Of a stretch of DNA of 39,550 bases, positions 1 to 7,833 are shown piece by piece. The position numbers and the translations under genes were made by a program. Within the stretch, counting starts at the first letter, position 1; each line of letters starts with the position of its first letter. The stretch is taken from positions 1-39,550 of the forward strand of contig SLSY01000012.1 of NCBI GenBank assembly GCA_007130145.1, written 5' to 3'. Under the pieces are notes generated by a model, which made no database searches, was not told the DNA's origin, and worked only from the letters and a program-made list of their open reading frames with translations. The DNA comes from Bacillota bacterium (GTDB taxonomy: Bacteria > Bacillota > Sulfobacillia > UBA8153).

Positions 1-393
1 CGGGTGGTCAAAGAAACGGCTCAAAGACTCCCTGGCCGCCCGGTAGGAGGGGCCCAGGACCGCTTGAAACACGGCGGCGACGCTCAACCCCGGACTGACC
101 CGTTCCTGCTTCTCTAGGCTCAGTTGCTCGTCCAACAGGGCCCGATAGACCCCTTGCTCTCGGTCCTGGTAGTAGCGGCGACGAAAGGTCACCGGTCCGA
201 GCAAGGTATCCACCGTGCGCTGGCGGCGTTCTTTGACGACAAAGCGTGTCTTATCCCGCCCCGCCCCGATCAGCTCATCCAACTGTTCCAACACTTCCAC
301 CAGCATCTGTGCGAAATACTCCTGCATCTTCTTGAAACAATAGCTCTCCAATTCCTTGAAGGAAACATCCAATGGACCCAGAAGATTGTTCAT
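1..393 (-). CDS. ISLre2-family (UPF0236) transposase, N-terminal part, cut by window edge
   Basis: Reading the minus strand from an ATG at 393-391 gives an uninterrupted frame of 131 codons that runs off the window at base 1. A GGGAGG ribosome binding site lies just upstream of the ATG on that strand. The translation begins MNNLLGPLDVSFKELE and contains TLLGPVTFRRRYYQDRE about 55 residues in, followed by LLDEQLSLEKQERVSPGLS. This resembles the N-terminal region of ISLre2-type transposases, in which a basic region with the VTFxRRYY pattern precedes the catalytic part. The catalytic part lies outside the window, so activity cannot be judged. The gene diverges from the gcv operon and marks an insertion sequence lying directly upstream of the glycine riboswitch. 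I could not identify its terminal inverted repeat or target duplication, because the other end is not present. Confidence 0.75.
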   Translation of the reverse strand, partial: MNNLLGPLDVSFKELESYCFKKMQEYFAQMLVEVLEQLDELIGAGRDKTRFVVKERRQRTVDTLLGPVTFRRRYYQDREQGVYRALLDEQLSLEKQERVSPGLSVAAVFQAVLGPSYRAARESLSRFFDHP

Positions 394-570
394 GGCGAGA
401 AGCCTCCCTTCGGTATTTTGTGCTAAAACTACCTTACGGGATCAATGGCTTCTCGTCCTCTTTTTCTTGCTAGCTCCCCACAAATACTTTACTCATACCT
501 TTTTGCTCGATGGAGAAGGAATGACGCAATCATGCATAGAAATCAAAGAGGGCCAATTGAATAGTCGGAT

Positions 571-745
571 GATGATGGCGGGAGAGATTCAGCCGAAGCT
601 GAGCGCCGAAGGAGAAAGGGATACCGAAACTCTCAGGCAAAAATACCGTCGTCGGACGAATCTCTGGAGAGTCCTGGCTACGCAGGGCACCAACGGGGTA
701 ACCCGCCGGAGGCGGGCATTCTCTCAGGTAAAAGGACAGGGACAA
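571..745 (+). promoter_or_regulatory. Tandem glycine riboswitch (two aptamers)
   Basis: Two consecutive aptamers match the gcvT-type glycine riboswitch. Aptamer 1 (about 571-653) has the core GCGCCGAAGGAG at 603-614 and CTCTCAGGCAAAA at about 630-642; its closing stem is 571-578 with 646-653, including G-U pairs. After the short linker CGAATCTCTGGAGAG, aptamer 2 (about 663-745) shows GGCACCAACGGGG near 686-698 and TCTCTCAGGTAAAAGGACAG at about 720-739; GTCCT at 671-675 can pair with AGGAC at 733-737. The order and motifs closely follow the Bacillus subtilis gcvT leader, which binds glycine and switches expression on. It precedes gcvT directly, so glycine most likely induces this operon. No convincing sigma-A promoter was seen between the transposase and the aptamers. 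Confidence 0.93.
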
Positions 746-786
746 GAAGCTGGTGTATGTGCAGCCTCTTGTCCATCGTTTTGTTC
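740..786 (+). terminator. Riboswitch expression platform, intrinsic terminator-like hairpin
   Basis: Bases 740-752 pair with 762-774 in a 13-bp stem with one A-C mismatch and a 9-base loop. A T-rich stretch (ATCGTTTTGTTC) follows at 775-786. The 5' side of the stem begins right after the 3' strand of the closing helix of aptamer 2, so glycine binding could interfere with terminator formation. That agrees with the known on-switch behaviour of tandem glycine riboswitches in Firmicutes. The T-tract is interrupted, so termination strength is uncertain. Confidence 0.7.
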
Positions 787-843
787 TGAAGGGTAAGACA
801 ACAAGTGGATTCATGTACGATCAACCGGGAGGTGAAGGATTTG

Positions 844-1947
844 GTGGAGGACTTGAAGCGAACCCCGCTTTATCAAACCCACGTTGCGCATGGAGGCAAA
901 ATCATTGACTTTGAGGGTTGGGCATTGCCGGTTCAGTTCACGAGCATTATTGACGAGCATCGCGCGGTGCGCCATGCAGCTGGTCTTTTTGATGTGTCCG
1001 ATATGGGAGAGATCATGGTAGAAGGCGCCGACAGCCTCGCGTTGTTACAGTTGGCGCTGACCAACAACATGGAAAGAGGAAGGCCCGGACAGGTCATTTA
1101 CTCTCCCATGTGCAATGAGCAAGGTGGCGTTGTTGATGACCTCTTGATATACTGCATGGGGAACGACCGGTATATGCTGGTTGTTAATGCGGGTAACATT
1201 GAAAAGGATTACCAATGGCTGCAAGGGCTCGCCGCGAGGTTTTCACACGTGTCCGTGAGCAATGAATCAGATGACGTGGGCCAGATCGCTCTTCAAGGAC
1301 CCAATTCCCAAGCCATCTTACAAGAACTGACCGACTGCAATTTGGACGTAATGAAGTACTATCACTTTGAGGACAAAGTGAACGTAGGCGGGATCGAGGG
1401 TCTTGTGTCACGTACAGGTTATACGGGAGAAGATGGATTCGAGGTCTACTGTAAGCCCAAGGACACTCCCGTGCTCTGGGAGGCGCTGATGGCGAACGCA
1501 GCTTCGTGGGATTTGGTTCCCGCCGGACTCGGCTGCCGTGATACGCTTCGCTTTGAAGCGGGGATGCCGCTGTATGGACAGGAACTGGACGATGAACGCA
1601 CCCCGGTCGAAGCCAAACTATCCAAGTTCATTGACTTCACCAAAGAGGAGTTCGTTGGACGCGAGCGCTTACTCAAGCAGAAGGAAGAGAAGCCAAAGAT
1701 TCGCTTGATAGGGTTTGAGATGCTGGGCCGGGGTATTCCTCGTACTGGCTATCCTCTACTGTCTGGTGGGGAAGAGGTCGGGTACGTCACCACAGGGTCA
1801 TTCGCACCTTCACTCAACAAGAATCTGGGGATGGGGTATGTCCCGTGGGAATTGCGGAAGATAGGCACAGACTTGGTAGTACAGATTCGTAATCGTGAGG
1901 TAGAGGCTCGTGTTGTCAAAACTCCGTTTTATCGAAAGGGGAAGTGA
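844..1947 (+). CDS. gcvT: Glycine cleavage system T protein (aminomethyltransferase)
   Basis: GcvT transfers the methylene group from aminomethyl-dihydrolipoyl-GcvH to tetrahydrofolate, releasing ammonia, in the cytoplasm. The protein starts with the usual family opening (DLKRTPLYQTHVAHGGKI) and contains the folate-binding landmarks FDVSDMGEI, ALQGPNSQ and RTGYTGEDGFEVY, then GLGCRDTLRFEAGMPLYGQE and a C-terminal beta-barrel (GYVTTGSFAPSLNKNLGMGYV). The length of about 367 residues is normal. I chose the GTG at 844 because GGAGGTGA lies 8 bases upstream and the product then begins VEDLKRTPLY, as in homologues. The in-frame TTG at 841 and the GTG at 805 are less likely. It is the first gene of the riboswitch-controlled operon, and gcvH follows after 2 bases. 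Confidence 0.96.
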   Translation: MEDLKRTPLYQTHVAHGGKIIDFEGWALPVQFTSIIDEHRAVRHAAGLFDVSDMGEIMVEGADSLALLQLALTNNMERGRPGQVIYSPMCNEQGGVVDDLLIYCMGNDRYMLVVNAGNIEKDYQWLQGLAARFSHVSVSNESDDVGQIALQGPNSQAILQELTDCNLDVMKYYHFEDKVNVGGIEGLVSRTGYTGEDGFEVYCKPKDTPVLWEALMANAASWDLVPAGLGCRDTLRFEAGMPLYGQELDDERTPVEAKLSKFIDFTKEEFVGRERLLKQKEEKPKIRLIGFEMLGRGIPRTGYPLLSGGEEVGYVTTGSFAPSLNKNLGMGYVPWELRKIGTDLVVQIRNREVEARVVKTPFYRKGK

Positions 1948-1949
1948 GA

Positions 1950-2342
1950 ATGCGTTTTCCAGCTGAATTCAAGTACACAAAGGATCATGAGTACATCAAT
2001 GTAGACGGCAATGAAGGCACCGTCGGTTTGAGTGATTATGCACAAGACCAGCTCGGTGATATCGTATTCGTGGAGTTGCCCGAAATTGGTCAGGAGTTGG
2101 CGCAAGGTGACGTGTTTGCCGTAGTCGAATCGGTCAAAGCTGTCTCCGATTCGTACTGCCCGGCTGGTGGAACAGTCGTCAAAGTAAATGAGAGATTACT
2201 GGATGAACCGGAATTAATCAACCAGGACCCTCATGGTGAAGGTTGGATCATGGTCATTGAGCTGGCCGATGTGGCTGACCTCGACAATCTCATGGATCTG
2301 GAAACCTATGAGACATTCGTGGAAGAGGTCGGTCACGGATGA
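1950..2342 (+). CDS. gcvH: Glycine cleavage system H protein (lipoyl carrier)
   Basis: GcvH carries the lipoyl arm that shuttles the aminomethyl group between P, T and L proteins. The 130-residue product has the family landmarks KYTKDHEY, VGLSDYAQDQLGDIVFVELPEIG and the lipoylation site VVESVKAVSD with Lys63. The ATG at 1950 was chosen because AGGGG lies 8 bases upstream and the product starts MRFPAEFKYT; a GTG at 1944 would add only two residues. The stop overlaps the gcvPA start (ATGA). Two downstream operon genes (lipM and lipS1/lipS2) are inferred to attach octanoate to this lysine and convert it to lipoate. Confidence 0.97.
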   Translation: MRFPAEFKYTKDHEYINVDGNEGTVGLSDYAQDQLGDIVFVELPEIGQELAQGDVFAVVESVKAVSDSYCPAGGTVVKVNERLLDEPELINQDPHGEGWIMVIELADVADLDNLMDLETYETFVEEVGHG

Positions 2343-3685
2343 TGAACTTTATTCCTAATACAGACCGAGACCGCCAGCGTATGCTGGAGGCGATTGGTGT
2401 TGACTCCATCGAGGAGCTGTTCTCGGACATTCCGGATAAAGTACGCTTGAAGGGTAAGATGGATCTACCATCAGGCATGAGCGAATCGCAATTGTTTGGT
2501 CATATGCAGAGTCTGGCCAACCGTAATACCAATATGACAGACTACATTTCCTTCCTCGGAGCAGGCGCTTATGACCATTATGTGCCGGCCGTGGTTGGTC
2601 ATGTGATGAACCGATCCGAATTCTATACCGCTTATACGCCTTATCAACCCGAGGTAAGTCAGGCTGTATTGCAATCCATCTATGAGTTTCAGACTATGAT
2701 CTGTGAGTTAACTGGCATGGAGGTGGCCAATGCATCCATGTATGATGGAGCTACCGCCATGGCAGAAGCCGCTATGATCGCATGCAGCAATACCAAGCGC
2801 AACAAGATCCTCATCAGCCGCACTGTACACCCTGAGTACCGCCAGGTTCTCTCAACCTATGCCACCGGAGCGGACTTGGAACTGGTGGAGGTCGAACTTG
2901 ACGCAGAGAAGGGTACGACAGATTTGGCCAGATTGGACGAAATGTTGAAGGACGCAGCTTGTCTGCTAATCCAGCAACCCAACTTCTTTGGCTGTTTAGA
3001 AGATGTCGATGCTCTGGCCGAGCGAACCAAAGCCAATAAAGCGCTCTTTGTGGTCGCCGTTGATCCCATTTCCCTTGGAGTGCTGCGCGCACCGAGCGAA
3101 TATGGTGCCGACATTGTAGTGGGCGAAGGCCAACCCTTGGGTATGCCGCTCTCGTATGGCGGCCCTTACCTAGGTTTCTTTGCCGTGACCAAACCCCTTA
3201 TGCGCCGTATTCCTGGTCGCGTGGTAGGAATGACCACCGATACCAAGGACCAAAGGGGTTATGTGCTCACCCTGCAGACTCGTGAGCAGCATATTCGACG
3301 CGAGAAGGCTACATCCAACATTTGCTCAAACCAGGCGCTCTGCGCACTCGGGGCCACAGTGTACCTTTCATGGCTGGGTAAGGTGGGGCTACAAAAGCTC
3401 GCTGATCTTTGTCTGCAGAAGGCAGCCTACGCTAAGGATCGTATCACCGGCTTGTCGGGCTTCGAAGCGGCATTTGGTGCTCCCAGTTTTCGTGAGTTTG
3501 CCATTCGCTGTCCGGTCCAACCCAACAGCATCATCGAGAATCTCTTGGAGCAAAAGATCATAGCCGGATACGATCTCGGGAAGGACTACCCGGAATTCAA
3601 GGACATGTTGCTGATGGCCTTCACTGAGCAACGCAGTCGCGAACACATCGACCAATTGGTTGCCGGATTGGAGGGTTTAGCGTGA
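2339..3685 (+). CDS. gcvPA: Glycine dehydrogenase (decarboxylating) subunit 1
   Basis: This is the non-catalytic alpha half of the two-subunit P protein found in Firmicutes and archaea; together with GcvPB it decarboxylates glycine and passes the aminomethyl group to lipoyl-GcvH. The 448 residues are the usual length. Recognisable segments are [74 protein letters not shown] and [20 protein letters not shown], all typical of GcvPA. ATG occurs at both 2339 and 2342; the first overlaps the gcvH stop as ATGA and is favoured by translational coupling. The gene overlaps gcvPB by four bases. Confidence 0.96.
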   Translation: MMNFIPNTDRDRQRMLEAIGVDSIEELFSDIPDKVRLKGKMDLPSGMSESQLFGHMQSLANRNTNMTDYISFLGAGAYDHYVPAVVGHVMNRSEFYTAYTPYQPEVSQAVLQSIYEFQTMICELTGMEVANASMYDGATAMAEAAMIACSNTKRNKILISRTVHPEYRQVLSTYATGADLELVEVELDAEKGTTDLARLDEMLKDAACLLIQQPNFFGCLEDVDALAERTKANKALFVVAVDPISLGVLRAPSEYGADIVVGEGQPLGMPLSYGGPYLGFFAVTKPLMRRIPGRVVGMTTDTKDQRGYVLTLQTREQHIRREKATSNICSNQALCALGATVYLSWLGKVGLQKLADLCLQKAAYAKDRITGLSGFEAAFGAPSFREFAIRCPVQPNSIIENLLEQKIIAGYDLGKDYPEFKDMLLMAFTEQRSREHIDQLVAGLEGLA

Positions 3686-5142
3686 AACAGCTCGAACCCC
3701 TTATTTTCGAATTGAGTGCATCTGGCCGCAGGGCTTATTCCTTGCCAGAGGTAGACGTGCCCACGAAGCCACTCGATCAGCTGGTGCCTGCTGGCGAATT
3801 GCGAAGCACGCCAGCTGAGTTACCTGAAGTCAGCGAGATTGATTTGGTACGCCACTTCACCCGACTGTCTCAGTTGAACCACGGAGTGGACATTGGGTTC
3901 TATCCCTTGGGTTCTTGTACGATGAAGTACAACCCCAAGATCAACGAAACGGTAGCAGGCTTGCATGGCTTCACTGCTCCTCACCCGTACCTGCCCGATT
4001 CCATGGTACAGGGTTCTTTGCAGCTGATCTACGAGATTGAGAAGTATCTTTGCGAAATTGGTGGAATGTCCCGTCTGACACTGCAACCCGCAGCCGGGGC
4101 ACACGGCGAATTCACGGGCCTGCTCATCATCAAGGCCTATCACCGCTCTCGGGGTGAAAAGCGCACCAAGGTTATCATTCCTGACTCGGCCCATGGCACC
4201 AATCCGGCCACGGCCGTCATGTGTGGCATGACAACGGTGGAAGTCAAGTCTGATGAGCGCGGTGGTGTGGATGTGGATGCCCTCAGGGATGTAATGGATG
4301 ATTCGGTGGCAGCCCTCATGTTGACCAATCCCAATACACTGGGACTGTTCGATGAGAACATCCATGAGATTGCACAGATCGTCCATGAACAAGGCGGATT
4401 GCTGTATTACGATGGGGCCAATGCCAACGCCATGATGGGCTATGCACGAGCTGGTGATACTGGCTTTGATGTCGTTCACTTTAACCTGCATAAGACGTTC
4501 TCTACCCCACACGGTGGGGGTGGACCGGGTTCGGGTCCGGTAGGAGTCAAGGAATCTTTGGCACGATTCCTGCCCAGTCCGCTGGTGGACTTTGATGGGG
4601 AACGCTACTATCTCAATTACGACATGCCCGATTCCATTGGCAGAATCAAACTATTCCATGGCAATATCGGGGTGGTAATCAAGGCTTATGCTTATATTCG
4701 GGCATTGGGTCGTGAGGGCTTGGAGCAAGTCAGTAAAGATGCTGTGCTCAACGCCAATTACCTCATGCGTAAGTTGGCGGAAGATTACGATCTTCCCTAC
4801 GATCGCCACTGTAAGCACGAGTTTGTCATTCATCCCAAGCGCATCAAAGAGGAGACCGGAGTGAGGACTCTGGACATTTCCAAGCGCCTCTTAGACTATG
4901 GTGTCCATCCTCCAACAAATTACTTCCCCTTGATCGTGGATGAGTGTCTTATGGTGGAGCCCACCGAGACCGAATCCTTAGAAACGCTTGATTTTTTCAT
5001 TCAAGCTATGAAGGATATTGCCAAGGAGTCATACGAGGACCCCGATACAGTCAAGACGGCACCTCACAATACGGTTGTGGCCCGCCTCGATGAGGCAGGT
5101 GCGGCAAGGCGACCCAACGTGCGATGGAAGAAAGAAGAGTAG
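3682..5142 (+). CDS. gcvPB: Glycine dehydrogenase (decarboxylating) subunit 2
   Basis: This is the PLP-binding half of the P protein. The 486-residue product carries [19 protein letters not shown], where Lys271 is the expected Schiff-base lysine, as well as [16 protein letters not shown] and [17 protein letters not shown]. Translation starts at a GTG that overlaps the gcvPA stop (GTGA). About 10 bases after its stop lies a perfect 13-bp hairpin (5152-5183), and the next gene may start inside the gcvPB end at 5124. The domain order, length and gene pairing leave little doubt about function. Confidence 0.96.
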   Translation: MKQLEPLIFELSASGRRAYSLPEVDVPTKPLDQLVPAGELRSTPAELPEVSEIDLVRHFTRLSQLNHGVDIGFYPLGSCTMKYNPKINETVAGLHGFTAPHPYLPDSMVQGSLQLIYEIEKYLCEIGGMSRLTLQPAAGAHGEFTGLLIIKAYHRSRGEKRTKVIIPDSAHGTNPATAVMCGMTTVEVKSDERGGVDVDALRDVMDDSVAALMLTNPNTLGLFDENIHEIAQIVHEQGGLLYYDGANANAMMGYARAGDTGFDVVHFNLHKTFSTPHGGGGPGSGPVGVKESLARFLPSPLVDFDGERYYLNYDMPDSIGRIKLFHGNIGVVIKAYAYIRALGREGLEQVSKDAVLNANYLMRKLAEDYDLPYDRHCKHEFVIHPKRIKEETGVRTLDISKRLLDYGVHPPTNYFPLIVDECLMVEPTETESLETLDFFIQAMKDIAKESYEDPDTVKTAPHNTVVARLDEAGAARRPNVRWKKEE

Positions 5143-6065
5143 ATCAAGAGCAGAGCGGGTTTGGTACTGTCCAAACCCGCTCTACCCCTGCGCTGAATCC
5201 TGCCACTGTTGAGTTGCTAGAGCAGGCGTGGGTGGTAAGGCAACAGCGTCATTCACCGGTCCTGACCATGGTCAAGCCTCACCAGACATTGGCGGTATCG
5301 GTTACCGGTGGCCACTGTGACTTGCAGTGCCGTCATTGCGATGGGCATTATCTGCGGGCTATGACTCCAGTGGGGCAAGCTCTTGATACATATCTAAGCA
5401 GGTCTTTCAGCAGTTGTCTCATCAGTGGGGGCTGTCAGAGTAACGGCACCGTCCCGGTGGTCCAACACGAAGATGTGCTCCTCAAGCTGAGGAAGGCCGG
5501 AGCTCGACTCAATTGTCACGTGGGTGTCTGCGATGCACCCCAGGCTAAGCGGCTGTCATCCCTGGTTGATTGCGTGTCTTTCGATCTTGTGGGAGATGAC
5601 GAGACGCTGGGAGAGGTGTACGGGGTGGGTCATGCGGTGGAGAAACTATGGGAGTCATTTCTGCGCCTAAGCGATGAAATAACGACGTATCCACACATCT
5701 GCATTGGTCTAAGGGGAGGCCGCATAAGCGGCGAGTACGCCGTCTTGAAACGGCTTGAGGACATGTCGCTTCCGGCCGTCGTCTTTCTGATTCTCATTCC
5801 TACGCCAAACACGGCCTATGCTGAATGTGCGCCGCCCTCTCTAGACGAAGTCGCGCGTTTTTTGGCCCGTGCGCGTCTGCAATTGCCCAAAGTGCCCCTC
5901 TTTTTGGGGTGCATGCGTCCGGCCGGGCGCTATCGCGCCCTTGTGGATGAGCTGGCCGTGCGCGCCGGCATTCAGAAGATCGTCAAGCCCATGCCCGCAG
6001 CTGTTCGTTGGGCTCAGCGTGCTGGATTGGATGTCAGAATCCAAAAGGAGTGCTGTGTGTTATGA
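5124..6065 (+). CDS. lipS1: Radical SAM protein, lipoyl synthase subunit LipS1-like
   Basis: A 313-residue radical SAM protein with the [4Fe-4S] motif [11 protein letters not shown] at Cys65, Cys69 and Cys72, followed by GHYLRAM and [15 protein letters not shown]. Its place between gcvPB and a second radical SAM gene, followed by a LipM-like gene, matches the split lipoyl synthase LipS1/LipS2 first shown in Thermococcus and later found in bacteria. LipS1 and LipS2 together insert two sulfurs into protein-bound octanoate. The start is uncertain. ATG 5124 overlaps gcvPB by 19 bases, has no clear ribosome binding site, and makes residues 10-20 fall on a perfect inverted repeat. Similarity to the family, as I recall it, begins only around LLEQAWVVR, so the in-frame TTG at 5214 is an alternative. 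No classical lipA is seen in the window. Confidence 0.82.
   Translation: MEERRVDQEQSGFGTVQTRSTPALNPATVELLEQAWVVRQQRHSPVLTMVKPHQTLAVSVTGGHCDLQCRHCDGHYLRAMTPVGQALDTYLSRSFSSCLISGGCQSNGTVPVVQHEDVLLKLRKAGARLNCHVGVCDAPQAKRLSSLVDCVSFDLVGDDETLGEVYGVGHAVEKLWESFLRLSDEITTYPHICIGLRGGRISGEYAVLKRLEDMSLPAVVFLILIPTPNTAYAECAPPSLDEVARFLARARLQLPKVPLFLGCMRPAGRYRALVDELAVRAGIQKIVKPMPAAVRWAQRAGLDVRIQKECCVL
5152..5183 (+). repeat. Perfect 13-bp inverted repeat (hairpin) at the gcvPB/lipS1 junction
   Basis: AGAGCGGGTTTGG (5152-5164) pairs perfectly with CCAAACCCGCTCT (5171-5183) around a 6-base loop. It begins 10 bases after the gcvPB stop. No T-tract follows, so it is not a standard intrinsic terminator. It could protect the 3' end of a gcvTHP transcript, lower expression of the downstream lipoate genes, or be processed. 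It overlaps the frame from ATG 5124, which argues that translation of lipS1 may begin further downstream. Confidence 0.8.
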
Positions 6066-7015
6066 AGGAGATGACCATACGACTTTCTGCGGGCACAGCT
6101 GCTGTCGCTGGCCTGAGGACTCTGCGCCAGGACATCAAGCCTACCACGGCATATCTACTGATAGGTGAGGAGTGTCAAGGCCAGTGTGCTTTTTGCCCCC
6201 AGGGTCAGGCCAGCCAGGGCACATCCGATTTCGTGTCGCGCATCATCTGGCCCCGGTTCCATCTGCCCGCGGCCACAGCCGCCTTGAAGAAGGCTGTCCA
6301 TAGGGGGAGTTTTGATCGGCTTTGCCTTCAAGTCACACAGGGTCCAAAGACCGATGAGATCTGTGAGGCTGTCTTGGAATCGCTAACAGCGTCCGGACTA
6401 GCCGTATCCATGTCGCGCTCACCTGAACGCCCCATCGAGATCGACAAGTGGCGCAATTTAGGAGTCGAACGTATGGGTCTTCCCATCGATGCCGCAACGA
6501 GGTCCATATATGATAGAGTCAAGGGTGGTAGCTGGGAGCAGGCGCAGGCAGGACTGAGGGCTGCGGCATTAGAGTTTCCCGGCTGCGTCACCACCCACCT
6601 CATTATTGGCCTGGGTGAGACGGAAGAAGAGGCAGTGGGCTTTCTTCAGGCCATGGCCGCACTGGACATCAGTGTTGGTCTCTTCGCCTTCACTCCGATA
6701 AAAGGAACCCCATTGGCTAAGGCTGCACAACCCGGAATCGGCACCTATCGCCGCATTCAGGTCGTGCGTTTCCTTTTGGCCCAGGGGTATGACAACCTTG
6801 ACGTTCGATTTCAGCGGGGAAAGATAGTGGATTTTGGAATGAGTACGTCTGCCCTCGCAAGAGTCCTAGCAAGCGGAGAAGCATTTATGACCAGTGGCTG
6901 TTCCTACTGCAACCGTCCGTACTACAATGAGAAACCCCGTGGTATTATGTACAATCACCCGTGGTCTCTGAGCAAAGAAGAGGTGAGAGAATGCCTCGAG
7001 CAGATGAACGAGTAA
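6062..7015 (+). CDS. lipS2: Radical SAM protein, lipoyl synthase subunit LipS2-like
   Basis: A 317-residue radical SAM protein with GEECQGQCAFCPQGQ (Cys38, Cys42, Cys45) and a second cysteine-bearing motif near the C-terminus, TSGCSYCNRPYYNEKPRG. I associate that C-terminal motif with LipS2, where it is expected to help bind the auxiliary cluster that supplies sulfur. The middle contains a biotin-synthase-like stretch (LIIGLGETEEEAVGFLQ). ATG 6062 was chosen because it overlaps the lipS1 stop as ATGA and AAGGAG lies 11 bases upstream. An open frame extending to 6008 has no support. It is inferred to work as a pair with LipS1 on octanoyl-GcvH made by the next gene product. The general radical SAM assignment is certain, the LipS2 role highly likely. 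Confidence 0.83.
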   Translation: MKEMTIRLSAGTAAVAGLRTLRQDIKPTTAYLLIGEECQGQCAFCPQGQASQGTSDFVSRIIWPRFHLPAATAALKKAVHRGSFDRLCLQVTQGPKTDEICEAVLESLTASGLAVSMSRSPERPIEIDKWRNLGVERMGLPIDAATRSIYDRVKGGSWEQAQAGLRAAALEFPGCVTTHLIIGLGETEEEAVGFLQAMAALDISVGLFAFTPIKGTPLAKAAQPGIGTYRRIQVVRFLLAQGYDNLDVRFQRGKIVDFGMSTSALARVLASGEAFMTSGCSYCNRPYYNEKPRGIMYNHPWSLSKEEVRECLEQMNE

Positions 7016-7833
7016 AGGATCTACACACGGTGCGTGCCAAACGGTGGCGACTGTTGCAAAGTGGGCGTGGCACGGCGCGATGGAATATGGGTGTGGACGA
7101 GGCCCTTATGGAAGAGATGGTACCCGGAAAACTCCCGGTGCTGAGGTTTTACACCTGGGAGCGCCCCACCATTTCGTTGGGTTACTTCCAAAAGAAGGCC
7201 GATGAGCTGGATAGTGCTGCTTTGCAGGCGCTGGGAGGAGAGTCGGTACATCGCCCCACTGGCGGCCGGGCTGTGTTGCATGATGACGAACTCACCTACG
7301 CTGTCGTCATACGCGAGGAAGACCTCCCGGGCAACGTAATTGAAACCTACCGGGTCCTCAGTCAAGCCTTGGTACATGGCTTACGTATACTGGGTGTCCC
7401 AGCAGAGGTGGCTCACGACACCCGCCCCACCAGACGGAGCGCTTCTGCCGCTTGTTTTGATGCCCCTTCCTGGTATGAAGTTATTGCTGGCGGGCGCAAG
7501 CTCATTGGATCGGCACAAGTGAGACGAAACGGCGTCATTTTGCAGCATGGCTCCATTCCCATCACCTTTGATGTAGAGAGATTGCTCAGTTGCTTGCGAT
7601 TCTCCCGTCCAGATCTGAGGGCACGCACCGCTCGTATTCTTGCAGTTAAGGCCGGAGCTCTCTGCGACTTTCTCGGCGAGAGACCTACGGAGGCAACCAT
7701 TGTGAAGGCATTGCGAGAAGGCTTTGCCATGACACATAACATTGAATTTGACAGCGACCAGCTCACACCGTCTGAACAGCAGCGAGCTACGGAGCTGGCG
7801 AAAACCAAGTATGGGCAGGAGGAGTTAGTATGA
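6991..7833 (+). CDS. lipM: Octanoyltransferase of the LipM type (LplA/BPL fold)
   Basis: The 280-residue protein has the lipoate ligase/biotin ligase fold: RWNMGVDEALM, FYTWERPTISLGYFQ, VHRPTGGRAVLHDDELTYAVV and the lysine motif GGRKLIGSAQVRR (Lys170), followed by ILQHGSIPI. The segment ASAACFDAPSWYEV places a cysteine (Cys155) where LipM octanoyltransferases have their catalytic cysteine. That favours transfer of octanoate from acyl-carrier protein to GcvH over ATP-dependent salvage of free lipoate. ATG 6991 follows AAGAGGTGA by about 5 bases and overlaps lipS2 by 25 bases. It supplies the octanoyl substrate for LipS1/LipS2, completing a de novo lipoylation route. A lipoate-protein ligase (LplA) role is the main alternative. 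Confidence 0.85.
   Translation: MPRADERVKDLHTVRAKRWRLLQSGRGTARWNMGVDEALMEEMVPGKLPVLRFYTWERPTISLGYFQKKADELDSAALQALGGESVHRPTGGRAVLHDDELTYAVVIREEDLPGNVIETYRVLSQALVHGLRILGVPAEVAHDTRPTRRSASAACFDAPSWYEVIAGGRKLIGSAQVRRNGVILQHGSIPITFDVERLLSCLRFSRPDLRARTARILAVKAGALCDFLGERPTEATIVKALREGFAMTHNIEFDSDQLTPSEQQRATELAKTKYGQEELV

Noticed and set aside
466-496. TTGCTA with TACTCA 17 bases later as a gcv promoter
   Set aside because: The -10 matches only two of six consensus bases; too weak to report.
356-796. Open frame of 146 codons across the upstream region
   Set aside because: It runs through both riboswitch aptamers and the terminator hairpin; no protein family resemblance or ribosome binding site.
3820-4512. 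Antisense frame (230 codons) opposite gcvPB
   Set aside because: Mirror of the conserved PLP-enzyme coding sequence; no supporting start signal.
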